A stretch of DNA of 6,429 bases from Paracoccaceae bacterium (GTDB lineage: Bacteria; Pseudomonadota; Alphaproteobacteria; Rhodobacterales; Rhodobacteraceae), in the NCBI GenBank assembly GCA_002746395.1, contig NVXA01000006.1:34253-40681 (forward strand), given 5' to 3'. A program made the translations under genes and the position numbers. Under the pieces are notes generated by a model. The model made no database searches, was not told where the DNA came from, and saw nothing but the letters and a program-made list of their open reading frames with translations. Of this stretch, positions 1-6,140 are shown piece by piece (within the stretch, counting starts at the first letter, position 1; every line of letters starts with the position of its first letter).

Positions 1-643
1 GGAATTAGCGGGGCGAATTCGATCGCGGCTGGCCGCTGGTGGCATGGGCGCGGATATTGTCGATACCAAAGTTGGCAATCTTTCGGGTGGGCAAAAAGCG
101 CGCCTCTCGTTGTTGATTGCCACGATTGATGCACCGCACTTGATTATCTTGGATGAGCCGACAAACCACCTTGATATTCAATCCCGCGAAGCCTTGGTGG
201 CTGCGTTGACGGAATATACTGGCGCCGTAATTCTGGTTAGCCACGACCAGTCCTTGGTGGAACTGGTGGCAGATCGTTTGTGGTTGGTTAAAGGCGGCAA
301 TGTAACGCCTTACACCGAAGATATGGATGCGTATCGCAAGATGCTTTTGTCCGAACGTGGTGGTTTGCCAAAATCCGAGAAGAAGAAACAAAAAGGTAAA
401 AAGCCCAAGAAGGTTCCAAAAGAAAAACTGCGTGAAGAGGTTGCCAGTTGCGAAGAACGTGTGACAAAGTTGCAGCAGATGCGCGACAAGCTGGACCAAA
501 AAATGGCCGAACCGGGTTTTTATGACGGAGAAGCCGCCGCGATCAGCATGTGGCAGAAAAAACACGTCGAAGTGACGGATGGGTTGGAACGCGCCGAAGC
601 CTTGTGGATGGATGCGTTAGAAAAACTGGAGGCGCGTGGGTAA
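1..643 (+). CDS. ABC-F family ATP-binding protein, YheS-like (3' part only)
   Basis: The gene runs in from before the window. The open frame begins at base 2 and 213 residues are visible, ending at TAA 641-643. The visible part is the end of the second ATPase domain: signature LSGGQ at 80-94 (visible residues 27-31), Walker B LIILDEP followed by TNHLD at 140-175 (residues 47-58, catalytic Glu 52), and the H-switch VSHD at 236-247 (His 81). Then comes a Lys-rich linker (about residues 124-141) and a charged C-terminal helix pair, probably a coiled coil (about 142-211). That tail resembles the C-terminus of E. coli YheS. ABC-F proteins are soluble twin-ATPase proteins without membrane segments; known members bind the ribosome near the E site and act on stalled translation. 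A ribosomal role here is inferred from the family. The N-terminal ATPase domain and the start lie outside the window. An ATG at 44 is internal, because homologous residues continue upstream of it. Confidence 0.9.
   Translation, partial: ELAGRIRSRLAAGGMGADIVDTKVGNLSGGQKARLSLLIATIDAPHLIILDEPTNHLDIQSREALVAALTEYTGAVILVSHDQSLVELVADRLWLVKGGNVTPYTEDMDAYRKMLLSERGGLPKSEKKKQKGKKPKKVPKEKLREEVASCEERVTKLQQMRDKLDQKMAEPGFYDGEAAAISMWQKKHVEVTDGLERAEALWMDALEKLEARG
628..632 (+). promoter_or_regulatory. Ribosome binding site for the MarC-family gene
   Basis: GGAGG lies inside the last codons of the ABC-F gene, 10 nt before the ATG at 643. It fixes the marC start at 643 rather than at upstream in-frame ATG 550, and it fits translational coupling across the TAATG overlap. 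Confidence 0.6.
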
Positions 644-1266
644 TGGAACTGGAACTTGCAACCGCTGCGTTCGTGAGCCTGTTTGTGATCATTGACCCTA
701 TCGGCTTAACACCGCTGTTTGTAAGCCTAACCAGCGGTATGACGCCACGCCAACGCCGTGGCGTGGCAGTTCGTGCCGTTGTTACTGGTGCAGCGATTCT
801 AGCTGTTTTCGGTATTGGTGGCGAGTTTGTCTTAAGCAAAATAGGCATCGGCATGCCCGCCTTCCGTGTCTCTGGCGGTATTTTGCTGTTTATGACTGCC
901 ATCGATATGCTGTTTGAACGCCGCACCCCACGCCGCGAAAAAACCGCCGAAAACGATGAGGGGCCAGACCCAGCCGTCTTCCCCCTTGCCATGCCGCTGA
1001 TTGCCGGACCGGGCGCAATGACGACGATGATCTTGCTTGTCGGGCAGAATTCTGGCGATTTGACCAGCCAACTGGTCGTTTACGGCGTGATGCTGGCGGT
1101 ATTAACAATCGCATTTCTGCTGTTTATGACCAGCGGATTAATGGAGCGCGCGCTTGGCCATACGGGTATTAACCTTGTAACGCGCCTGATGGGCATGTTC
1201 CTTGCCGCATTATCTGTGCAGTTCGTACTGGACGGGTTGCGTGATTACGGCATGTTTGGCCTCTAA
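643..1266 (+). CDS. MarC family integral membrane protein
   Basis: A 207-residue polytopic inner-membrane protein, within the usual MarC/YchE/YhgN length of about 200-220. Six hydrophobic stretches are visible at about residues 5-27, 46-64, 71-91, 115-135, 142-166 and 180-200. Family hallmarks are present: IDPIGLTPLF (17-26) in the first segment, FRVSGGILL (74-82), the PLAMPLIAGPGAMTT block (about 114-127) and GMFLAALSVQFVLDGL near the C-terminus. A charged, Arg/Glu-rich loop (92-108) separates the two halves, fitting the pseudo-duplicated fold of the family. MarC was named after the E. coli multiple antibiotic resistance locus, but a direct resistance role was not upheld and the substrate is unknown. 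The open frame extends up to an ATG at 550. I choose 643 because GGAGG sits 10 nt upstream, the protein then begins exactly where MarC homology begins, and the overlap with the ABC-F stop is one base (TAATG). Confidence 0.93.
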   Translation: MELELATAAFVSLFVIIDPIGLTPLFVSLTSGMTPRQRRGVAVRAVVTGAAILAVFGIGGEFVLSKIGIGMPAFRVSGGILLFMTAIDMLFERRTPRREKTAENDEGPDPAVFPLAMPLIAGPGAMTTMILLVGQNSGDLTSQLVVYGVMLAVLTIAFLLFMTSGLMERALGHTGINLVTRLMGMFLAALSVQFVLDGLRDYGMFGL

Positions 1267-1845
1267 GTGCCGGGTGATATTGCATATTTCGTTTATATGG
1301 CCATTTTCGGGTTGGTCATCGGAGCGTACATTTTAAGGGCGTATCGTGGGCGCATGGGAACGATGGTTCAGCAGGCGCTGATCTGGATTTTGATATTTCT
1401 TGCTGCGGTCATCATTTATGGTTTCAAAGAACAACTTCAACGCCAGTTGTATCCATCCCAAGGCGTGATGATATCTGACAATACGATAAGCCTGACGCGC
1501 GCGCGCGACGGGCATTTCTATGCTGATCTATTGGTTAATGGTGTGTCAGTCGAGTTTGTGATCGACACTGGCGCAAGCGAGATTGTTTTGGCCACGCAAG
1601 ACGCTGAAAAGATTGGGATGCCTCTTGATCAACTTATGTATTTAGGTATCGCCGAAACGGCAAATGGCGAAGTGCGAACGGCGCAGGTTATTCTTGATAC
1701 GTTGGAGTTTTCCGGTATGCGCACCCGTAATGTGCGCGCGTTTGTGTCCGAGGGGCAAATGAGCGTATCGCTTCTTGGTATGGCTTACCTTCGCCGTTTT
1801 TCGCGCATTGAAATCATTGATGATACACTTTTGCTGCACAGATAA
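1267..1845 (+). CDS. Membrane-anchored retropepsin-like aspartic protease (TIGR02281 type, clan AA)
   Basis: A 192-residue protein with two N-terminal membrane segments (about residues 7-24 and 37-53) and a single retropepsin-like domain (about 75-190). The catalytic motif VIDTGAS is at 98-104 with Asp 100 (codon 1564-1566). The C-terminal family signature LLGMAYLRRF is at 169-178, followed by the strand IEIIDDTLLL. One catalytic Asp per chain implies that a homodimer forms the active site, as in retropepsins. The short loop between the membrane segments carries three Arg, so the positive-inside rule puts that loop in the cytoplasm and the protease domain in the periplasm (inference). The substrate is unknown. 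The start is GTG at 1267, immediately after the marC TAA, with no clear Shine-Dalgarno, so it probably depends on reinitiation. ATG 1297 is an alternative but would cut into the first membrane segment. The stop TAA 1843-1845 abuts the stop of the convergent holC. Confidence 0.88.
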   Translation: MPGDIAYFVYMAIFGLVIGAYILRAYRGRMGTMVQQALIWILIFLAAVIIYGFKEQLQRQLYPSQGVMISDNTISLTRARDGHFYADLLVNGVSVEFVIDTGASEIVLATQDAEKIGMPLDQLMYLGIAETANGEVRTAQVILDTLEFSGMRTRNVRAFVSEGQMSVSLLGMAYLRRFSRIEIIDDTLLLHR

Positions 1846-2307
1846 TCAGGGGTTGTTTTCGGCCTTTTGCGTCCAGCGGCCATCTTTTTGCGCCCAGTAT
1901 TTAGCAGGCAGTCTCGCAGCGACCGTGGCCTTCCAGTCTTCCCGTGCGGCATTCAGCGCATCTGCGTCATTGCCATCAAACAGCACGCAAACACGGTCAA
2001 ACTTGTTCATCTTATCGAAAGGATAAGCTGCGCCATCCACCAAGAACAATATGGTCGCTTGATTTGGTTCCTCGTCCCCTATCGTCAAATACACGGGTTG
2101 GCGTTCAGCACCCTCCCCCGCCACACCGTGCGGCAGGAAAGAGTCGTCTTTATAAGTCCACAAACTATCGTCCAGAAATGCCAAGCGATCAGCGTTGCCG
2201 CCCTTTACCAACACCCGCCAACCGCGCTGCAACGACTTTTCCAGAAGCTCCGGCAAAGTGCGCTCTAACGGTATTTGGGTCAGGTGGTAAAAGAGGATTT
2301 CTGCCAA
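1846..2307 (-). CDS. holC: DNA polymerase III subunit chi
   Basis: A 153-residue protein matching HolC along its whole length: FYHLT (6-10) followed by PLE, LPELLEKSLQRGWRVLV (18-34), LWTYKDDSFLPHG (49-61), QPVYLT (70-75), LFLVDGA (87-93), FDRVCVLFDGNDADAL (103-118) and AKYWAQKDGRW (135-145). Chi is part of the clamp-loader complex and in E. coli links it to single-stranded DNA-binding protein and to psi. Many alphaproteobacteria have chi without a recognisable psi; whether that holds here cannot be seen. The start is TTG at 2307-2305. No ATG or GTG gives the conserved N-terminus, and GAGGG on the minus strand at 2318-2314 is 6 nt upstream. The TTG lies 2 nt after the pepA stop, so holC is translated as the second gene of a pepA-holC transcript. 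The stop TGA (2-strand 1848-1846) touches the stop of the convergent protease gene. Confidence 0.95.
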   Translation of the reverse strand: MAEILFYHLTQIPLERTLPELLEKSLQRGWRVLVKGGNADRLAFLDDSLWTYKDDSFLPHGVAGEGAERQPVYLTIGDEEPNQATILFLVDGAAYPFDKMNKFDRVCVLFDGNDADALNAAREDWKATVAARLPAKYWAQKDGRWTQKAENNP

Positions 2308-2309
2308 TT

Positions 2310-3776
2310 TCAGCCCTCGAACTTATCGCGGACAAGGCGGTCGAGTGCGCGAACACCCCAGCCTGTCGCGCCCTTCGGGGCCAGCTCGCTGTCATCAGAT
2401 AGCAGTGCAACACCCGCGATATCGAGGTGAATCCACGGCATATCCTCCTTAACAAATCGTTGCAGGAACTGCGCAGCGGTGGAGGCTCCCGCAGGGCGAC
2501 CACAGGAATTCTTCATATCGGCAGTGCGCGATTTCAACAGCTTGTCATAAGCAGGGGAAAACGGCATGCGCCACGCGCCCTCGTCTTCCGTCTCTGCGGC
2601 TTTCAAGAAATCGTTGCAAAGCGCGTCATTGTTGGAAAATACGCCGGCCTTATCGTGGCCAAGACCGATGATAATTGCGCCTGTCAGGGTAGCAAGGTCA
2701 ATCATCCCAACGGGCGTGAACCGTTCTTGTGTATACCAAAGGATATCGGCAAGAACCAAACGTCCTTCGGCATCGGTGTTGTTAATTTCAATCGTGTCAC
2801 CCTTCATGGAGCGCACGACATCGCCGGGCCGCATCGCATCGCCGTCTGGCATGTTTTCAACCAGTCCGACAACGCCAACCACGTTCGCCTTCGCACCGCG
2901 CAGTGCCAGTGCGCGCATCACGCCGGAAACAACACCCGCACCGCCCATGTCCATGGTCATGTCTTCCATGCCAGCCGACGGTTTAATCGAAATACCACCC
3001 GTGTCGAACACAACGCCCTTGCCAACCAGCGCGAATGGCGCTTCGTCGCCGCCACCGTTCCAACGCATCACGACAACCTTTGAGGGGCTGGTAGACCCCT
3101 GCCCGACAGCCAGAAGTGTACGCATGCCCAGCTTGGCCAACTCGTCTTCTTCGAGAATTTCAACTTCCAGCCCAAGTTCTTGCATTGCGGCCAGCCGCGC
3201 GGCGAAATCGTTGGTGGTCAGGATGTTTGACGGCTCGTTAACCAAATCGCGGGTGAAGAACACGCCTTCAGCAAGTGCGGCCATCGGCCCAGCCTCCGCT
3301 GCTACTTTTTCGGGGTTGTTAACCATCATGGTTGCACCCTGAATTTCGTCTGTCTCCGCGGTTTTATGCGCGATAAATGCGTATGCGCGTAGGGCAAGGC
3401 CATAGGAAATATCGGCGGCCTTCGGGCTGCCGGCCGCCAGAACGCTCAACACGCCGGTGCCTTTATAAACGGCCATCGTCGCGCCAGCTTTGCGGGCCTC
3501 AACAACCGAGGGGCGCTTGGGCAGCTTCACAACCATCACGCCTTCGCACGCCATTCCCGCTGGATACGCCAGCGCAACACCTGCGCCGTTGTCCAATTTG
3601 GCGAACGCCTCGCTTTCAGCGAACCGTGCAATTGCACCTTTGGATAGGCGGTTAACGCGCCGTGCCAAGGTGTCTATTTTACCGTCCGGGCTAACCAGAA
3701 CGGCGAGCTTGCCAGTAAGGGTTGCGATAGTGTCGATATCGGCTTCGACGAAATTAATGCTAATCGGAGTGGTCAT
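2310..3776 (-). CDS. pepA: Leucyl aminopeptidase, M17 family
   Basis: A 488-residue cytosolic metallo-exopeptidase that removes N-terminal residues, preferring Leu, using two divalent metals. It is close to the usual M17 length of about 480-500. An N-terminal regulatory/hexamerisation domain (about 1-160) is followed by the catalytic domain. Metal ligands and catalytic residues align with E. coli PepA: Lys 253 and Asp 258 in VGKGVVFDTGG, Lys 265, Asp 276, and Asp 335, Glu 337, Arg 339 in the M17 signature NTDAEGRL (333-340). Further family motifs are GRPAGASTAAQFL (426-438) and WIHLDIAGVA (448-457). The ATG at 3776-3774 has GAGGA 7 nt upstream. Nothing looks damaged. E. coli PepA also binds DNA in Xer recombination and carAB control; whether this protein does so cannot be judged. 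It leads the pepA-holC pair and is divergent from lptF across a 134-nt spacer. Confidence 0.97.
   Translation of the reverse strand: MTTPISINFVEADIDTIATLTGKLAVLVSPDGKIDTLARRVNRLSKGAIARFAESEAFAKLDNGAGVALAYPAGMACEGVMVVKLPKRPSVVEARKAGATMAVYKGTGVLSVLAAGSPKAADISYGLALRAYAFIAHKTAETDEIQGATMMVNNPEKVAAEAGPMAALAEGVFFTRDLVNEPSNILTTNDFAARLAAMQELGLEVEILEEDELAKLGMRTLLAVGQGSTSPSKVVVMRWNGGGDEAPFALVGKGVVFDTGGISIKPSAGMEDMTMDMGGAGVVSGVMRALALRGAKANVVGVVGLVENMPDGDAMRPGDVVRSMKGDTIEINNTDAEGRLVLADILWYTQERFTPVGMIDLATLTGAIIIGLGHDKAGVFSNNDALCNDFLKAAETEDEGAWRMPFSPAYDKLLKSRTADMKNSCGRPAGASTAAQFLQRFVKEDMPWIHLDIAGVALLSDDSELAPKGATGWGVRALDRLVRDKFEG
2314..2318 (-). promoter_or_regulatory. Ribosome binding site supporting the TTG start of holC
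   Basis: On the minus strand the sequence reads GAGGG within the last codons of pepA, 6 nt before TTG 2307-2305. This spacing is the main sequence evidence that the rare TTG codon is the true start. Confidence 0.6.
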
Positions 3777-3783
3777 TTTATGT

Positions 3784-3788
3784 TCCTC
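3784..3788 (-). promoter_or_regulatory. Ribosome binding site of pepA
   Basis: GAGGA on the minus strand, 7 nt upstream of the pepA ATG (3776-3774). It is the clearest Shine-Dalgarno in the window and confirms the start. Confidence 0.7.
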
Positions 3789-3852
3789 AAAAACTGGCAG
3801 AATCTTGCTGTCTATAGTCCTATCGCGATAACATCGCCTTGACCAGTTGGGG

Positions 3853-3881
3853 GTGACGAAATAGGCCGGATTAGGTAAACT
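3853..3881 (+). promoter_or_regulatory. Candidate promoter for lptF-lptG-lptD
   Basis: GTGACG (3853-3858) and TAAACT (3876-3881) each match four of six bases of the sigma-70 consensus and are separated by 17 nt. Transcription would start near 3888, giving a leader of about 20 nt that still contains the AAGGA ribosome binding site. The match is weak. A better -35-like TTGACC at 3839-3844 has only TAGGCC at the right distance, so it was not preferred. Confidence 0.25.
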
Positions 3882-3893
3882 GCTCCAAACTTT

Positions 3894-3898
3894 AAGGA
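3894..3898 (+). promoter_or_regulatory. Ribosome binding site of lptF
   Basis: AAGGA lies 12 nt before the GTG at 3911. The spacing is longer than ideal, but the in-frame stop TAA at 3899-3901 leaves GTG 3911 as the only start that keeps the conserved N-terminus. Confidence 0.45.
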
Positions 3899-3910
3899 TA
3901 AACCGAATCC

Positions 3911-5032
3911 GTGAACCGGCTTGATAGATATTTGTTTGTTACTCAACTTGGGCCGTTCGGATTTTTCGCGCTGGCCCTGACAGGTATCATCTGGCTGGCA
4001 CAAACGTTGCCACTGATGGAAATCATCATAGACAACGGGCAGTCCGGATTTATCTTTCTGGAATTCGCGACCTTGATCTTACCCAATGTGTTAATCGTTG
4101 TGGTGCCTGTCGCGGTGTTCGCGTCAACCCTGTTCACAATCAACCGCCTGTTTGGTGAATCGGAAATGGTTGTGATTTTATCCTCCGGCCTCTCGCCCAC
4201 CCGCGTTATCCGCGCCACCGTTGCTGTCGGAATTTTGGCGATGCTTGCGATGGTCGTGTTACTGGCCGTGTTGCAGCCCCGTTCTACCACGCGCCTTGCC
4301 GATAGAATTGCCGAGGTTCGCCAAAGTTTTGTCGGGACCTTATTACGCGAAAAACAGTTCAGCCACCCGACATCAGGCGTAACAATCTACATCAAAGAAT
4401 CCAGTAAAGCCGGAGAGATCGACGGGTTGTTTTTGAATGACCAACGCGATGCGGTCAATCCGGTGACCTATTCGGCCAAGCAGGCGTTGCTGCTTCAAGA
4501 CGAAGACGAGCTTCGGCTGGTAATGTACCAAGGCGTGATGCAGCGCTATTCGATGATTGAAAAAAATCTGAACACAATAGAATTTGAACAGTTCGTCTTC
4601 GATCTCAGCGGAATCATAGGCGAGGCACAAGTCCGGAACCCCAAACCAACGGAATATTTCATATCGGAACTGCTTAATCCTAATCAAATTATTGCCAACG
4701 GCGGAATCTACAGTGCGTCAACATATTTGGCGGAAGCACACATGAAGCTAGCATTCCCATTGCTTTCGCTGGCCTTGCCGATTTATGCTTTCGCGATGCT
4801 GATGACTGCAAGTTACAAACGTACCGGCCTTGGACTTCGCATCGCCGTGACGGGTGCGTCTGGTATGTTCATTGTGGGAACAACCTTGATACTAAAAACC
4901 TGGATTGCCGCCAATCCAGGTATGCACCTGCTTTCTTACGCCCCAGCCCTTGTTTGCCTGTTTATCGCGCTTCTGGTTTTAACCAAAAACCGCGTCAAAC
5001 GCACCCTTTATAAACTTCCGGTAAGAGCATGA
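3911..5032 (+). CDS. lptF: LPS export ABC transporter permease LptF
   Basis: A 373-residue YjgP/YjgQ-family permease, one half of the inner-membrane LptB2FG complex that extracts lipopolysaccharide and passes it to the periplasmic Lpt bridge. Three membrane segments (about 14-34, 50-76, 99-121) are followed by a periplasmic beta-jellyroll-like domain (about 122-270) and three more segments (about 280-299, 309-330, 338-358), ending in a basic cytoplasmic tail. The ESEMVVILSSGLS stretch (83-95), between segments 2 and 3, is the conserved cytoplasmic coupling region that contacts LptB. The motif EAHMKLAFPL (275-284) before segment 4 is typical of the family. First position in the lptFG pair and an N-terminus beginning NRLDRYL favour LptF over LptG. 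The start is GTG 3911, forced by an in-frame stop 9 nt upstream. It is followed by lptG after one base. The LptB ATPase is not in the window. Confidence 0.94.
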   Translation: MNRLDRYLFVTQLGPFGFFALALTGIIWLAQTLPLMEIIIDNGQSGFIFLEFATLILPNVLIVVVPVAVFASTLFTINRLFGESEMVVILSSGLSPTRVIRATVAVGILAMLAMVVLLAVLQPRSTTRLADRIAEVRQSFVGTLLREKQFSHPTSGVTIYIKESSKAGEIDGLFLNDQRDAVNPVTYSAKQALLLQDEDELRLVMYQGVMQRYSMIEKNLNTIEFEQFVFDLSGIIGEAQVRNPKPTEYFISELLNPNQIIANGGIYSASTYLAEAHMKLAFPLLSLALPIYAFAMLMTASYKRTGLGLRIAVTGASGMFIVGTTLILKTWIAANPGMHLLSYAPALVCLFIALLVLTKNRVKRTLYKLPVRA

Positions 5033-5033
5033 T

Positions 5034-6134
5034 ATGACGCTATATTATTACATTGCGCGGAAGTTTTTCTATAACGTTGCACGGGTGCAGATTGCGATGC
5101 TTGCGATGTTGCTACTTATCGTGACCACCGATGTGATGCGGTTTTTATCCGAGCGCGGAGTTGAGACCAAAGTATATATCCAGCTGATTTTAGTAACGTT
5201 ACCGGAGTCTATAACGACGGTCTTTCCCCTTGTTGTGTTACTTGGCAGCATGTTTACGTTTCTTGGCATGTCCCGATCAAGCGAACTGGTAATTGTGCGT
5301 GCTTCGGGTGTATCTGCGTTGAAAATGTTGCTGTCTCCGACAATCGTGACAGTACTGATTGGCGTGATCATGATATCAGCGTGGAACCCGATCCTTGCTG
5401 CCACTATTCGCAAAACGGCTGATATTCGGGCCGAGTACACTGGTAAGGGCGGCAATCAGATGTCGGTTTCACGCGAGGGTCTATGGCTTCGTCAAACTGG
5501 TGAAAATAGCAATTTCATTATTCAGGCACGAAATTCTAGTCGTAGTGGTGACATTCTATACGGCGTCCGTTTTCACGAATTTTCGACCGAAGGAAATGTT
5601 GTTCGCAGAATCGAGGCCTCGCGTGCAGAATTGCAACCGGGGGCCTGGAAGTTGTTCAACGCGACGCAATGGCGGTTCTTGGACAAAAACCTGTTTGAAA
5701 CCGCAGATGTCCGCCCCTATCCCGAAATCGTAATACCAACAGATTTGACCAGTGACCGAATCCTTAGCAGCTTCGCGGCCCCAAGAACCATTTCTGTGTG
5801 GAACCTTCCGGCCTTCATCGAACAGCTGAATGCCTCCGGCTTTTCAGCAGTCCGTCACGAAGTGTTTTTACAATCGCAATACGCAACTCCGCTAATTCTG
5901 GTTGCAATGATGCTAATCGGGGCGGCTTTTTCCTTAAGGCATATACGCTTTGGCAGTGTCGGGGTCATGGCGCTGCTGGCTATTCTGTCAGGTTTTTTGC
6001 TGTTTGCCATCAAGAACGTTGCCGAATCTCTAGGACAGGCGCAAGAAGTTCCGATATTGTTGGCAACTTGGGCACCTCCGTTGGCGGCCGCCCTTTTTGC
6101 GTTGGCGTTTGTGCTGCATCTGGAGGATGGCTAG
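5034..6134 (+). CDS. lptG: LPS export ABC transporter permease LptG
   Basis: A 366-residue partner of LptF with the same architecture: membrane segments at about 13-34, 50-78 and 97-120, a periplasmic jellyroll-like domain (about 121-275), then segments at about 283-302, 305-328 and 341-362. The coupling region reads SELVIVRASGVSALKML (83-99), a strong LptG/YjgQ signature. VRHEVFLQSQYATPL (273-287) precedes segment 4. The second position after lptF also supports LptG. The ATG at 5034 follows the lptF TGA (5030-5032) by one base, and AAGAG at 5023-5027 is a modest ribosome binding site 6 nt upstream, so translation is probably coupled to lptF. The stop is TAG 6132-6134, in the same frame as the following lptD and six bases before its ATG. 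Confidence 0.94.
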   Translation: MTLYYYIARKFFYNVARVQIAMLAMLLLIVTTDVMRFLSERGVETKVYIQLILVTLPESITTVFPLVVLLGSMFTFLGMSRSSELVIVRASGVSALKMLLSPTIVTVLIGVIMISAWNPILAATIRKTADIRAEYTGKGGNQMSVSREGLWLRQTGENSNFIIQARNSSRSGDILYGVRFHEFSTEGNVVRRIEASRAELQPGAWKLFNATQWRFLDKNLFETADVRPYPEIVIPTDLTSDRILSSFAAPRTISVWNLPAFIEQLNASGFSAVRHEVFLQSQYATPLILVAMMLIGAAFSLRHIRFGSVGVMALLAILSGFLLFAIKNVAESLGQAQEVPILLATWAPPLAAALFALAFVLHLEDG

Positions 6135-6140
6135 AGTTTT

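Larger units (their letters stand above)
3777..3910. promoter_or_regulatory. Divergent intergenic region between pepA and lptF
   Basis: This 134-nt spacer is the only untranslated stretch longer than a few bases, so the promoters of both pepA-holC and lptF-lptG-lptD must lie here or inside the opposite gene. It holds the pepA and lptF ribosome binding sites, a perfect 10-bp palindrome TATCGCGATA at 3821-3830, and a weak candidate lptF promoter at 3853-3881. For pepA I found a TATAGA box (minus strand 3816-3811) but no matching -35 element, so no promoter is called on that strand. Confidence 0.6.

Noticed and set aside
5..565. Long minus-strand open frame opposite the ABC-F gene (186 codons, hydrophobic stretch)
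   Set aside because: It lies wholly opposite a well-supported conserved gene and has no recognisable domain. Its hydrophobic run mirrors the Lys/Glu-rich linker on the other strand.
550..642. In-frame ATG at 550 giving the MarC protein 31 extra N-terminal residues
   Set aside because: The extension is charged, unlike MarC N-termini, and overlaps the ABC-F coiled-coil coding region. ATG 643 has a GGAGG at good spacing and matches the family start.
1859..1886. GGCC repeats followed by ATCTTTTT as a possible terminator for the protease gene
   Set aside because: The stem would be only about four base pairs with a 13-base loop and lies within holC coding sequence, so it is too weak to call.
2566..3342. 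Plus-strand open frame of 258 codons opposite pepA
   Set aside because: It is Ser/Thr/Pro-rich low-complexity translation, typical of an antisense shadow of a conserved gene. pepA is supported by all its catalytic residues.
3839..3867. TTGACC as a -35 box for lptF
   Set aside because: At 17-nt spacing the -10 position reads TAGGCC, a poor match, so no promoter is called on this pair.
4238..5108. Identical 15-bp sequence GCGATGCTTGCGATG in lptF (4238-4252) and lptG (5094-5108)
   Set aside because: Both copies are in frame and encode AMLAM in hydrophobic segments, but at non-equivalent positions (segment 3 versus segment 1). Chance similarity of membrane-segment codons is the simplest explanation.
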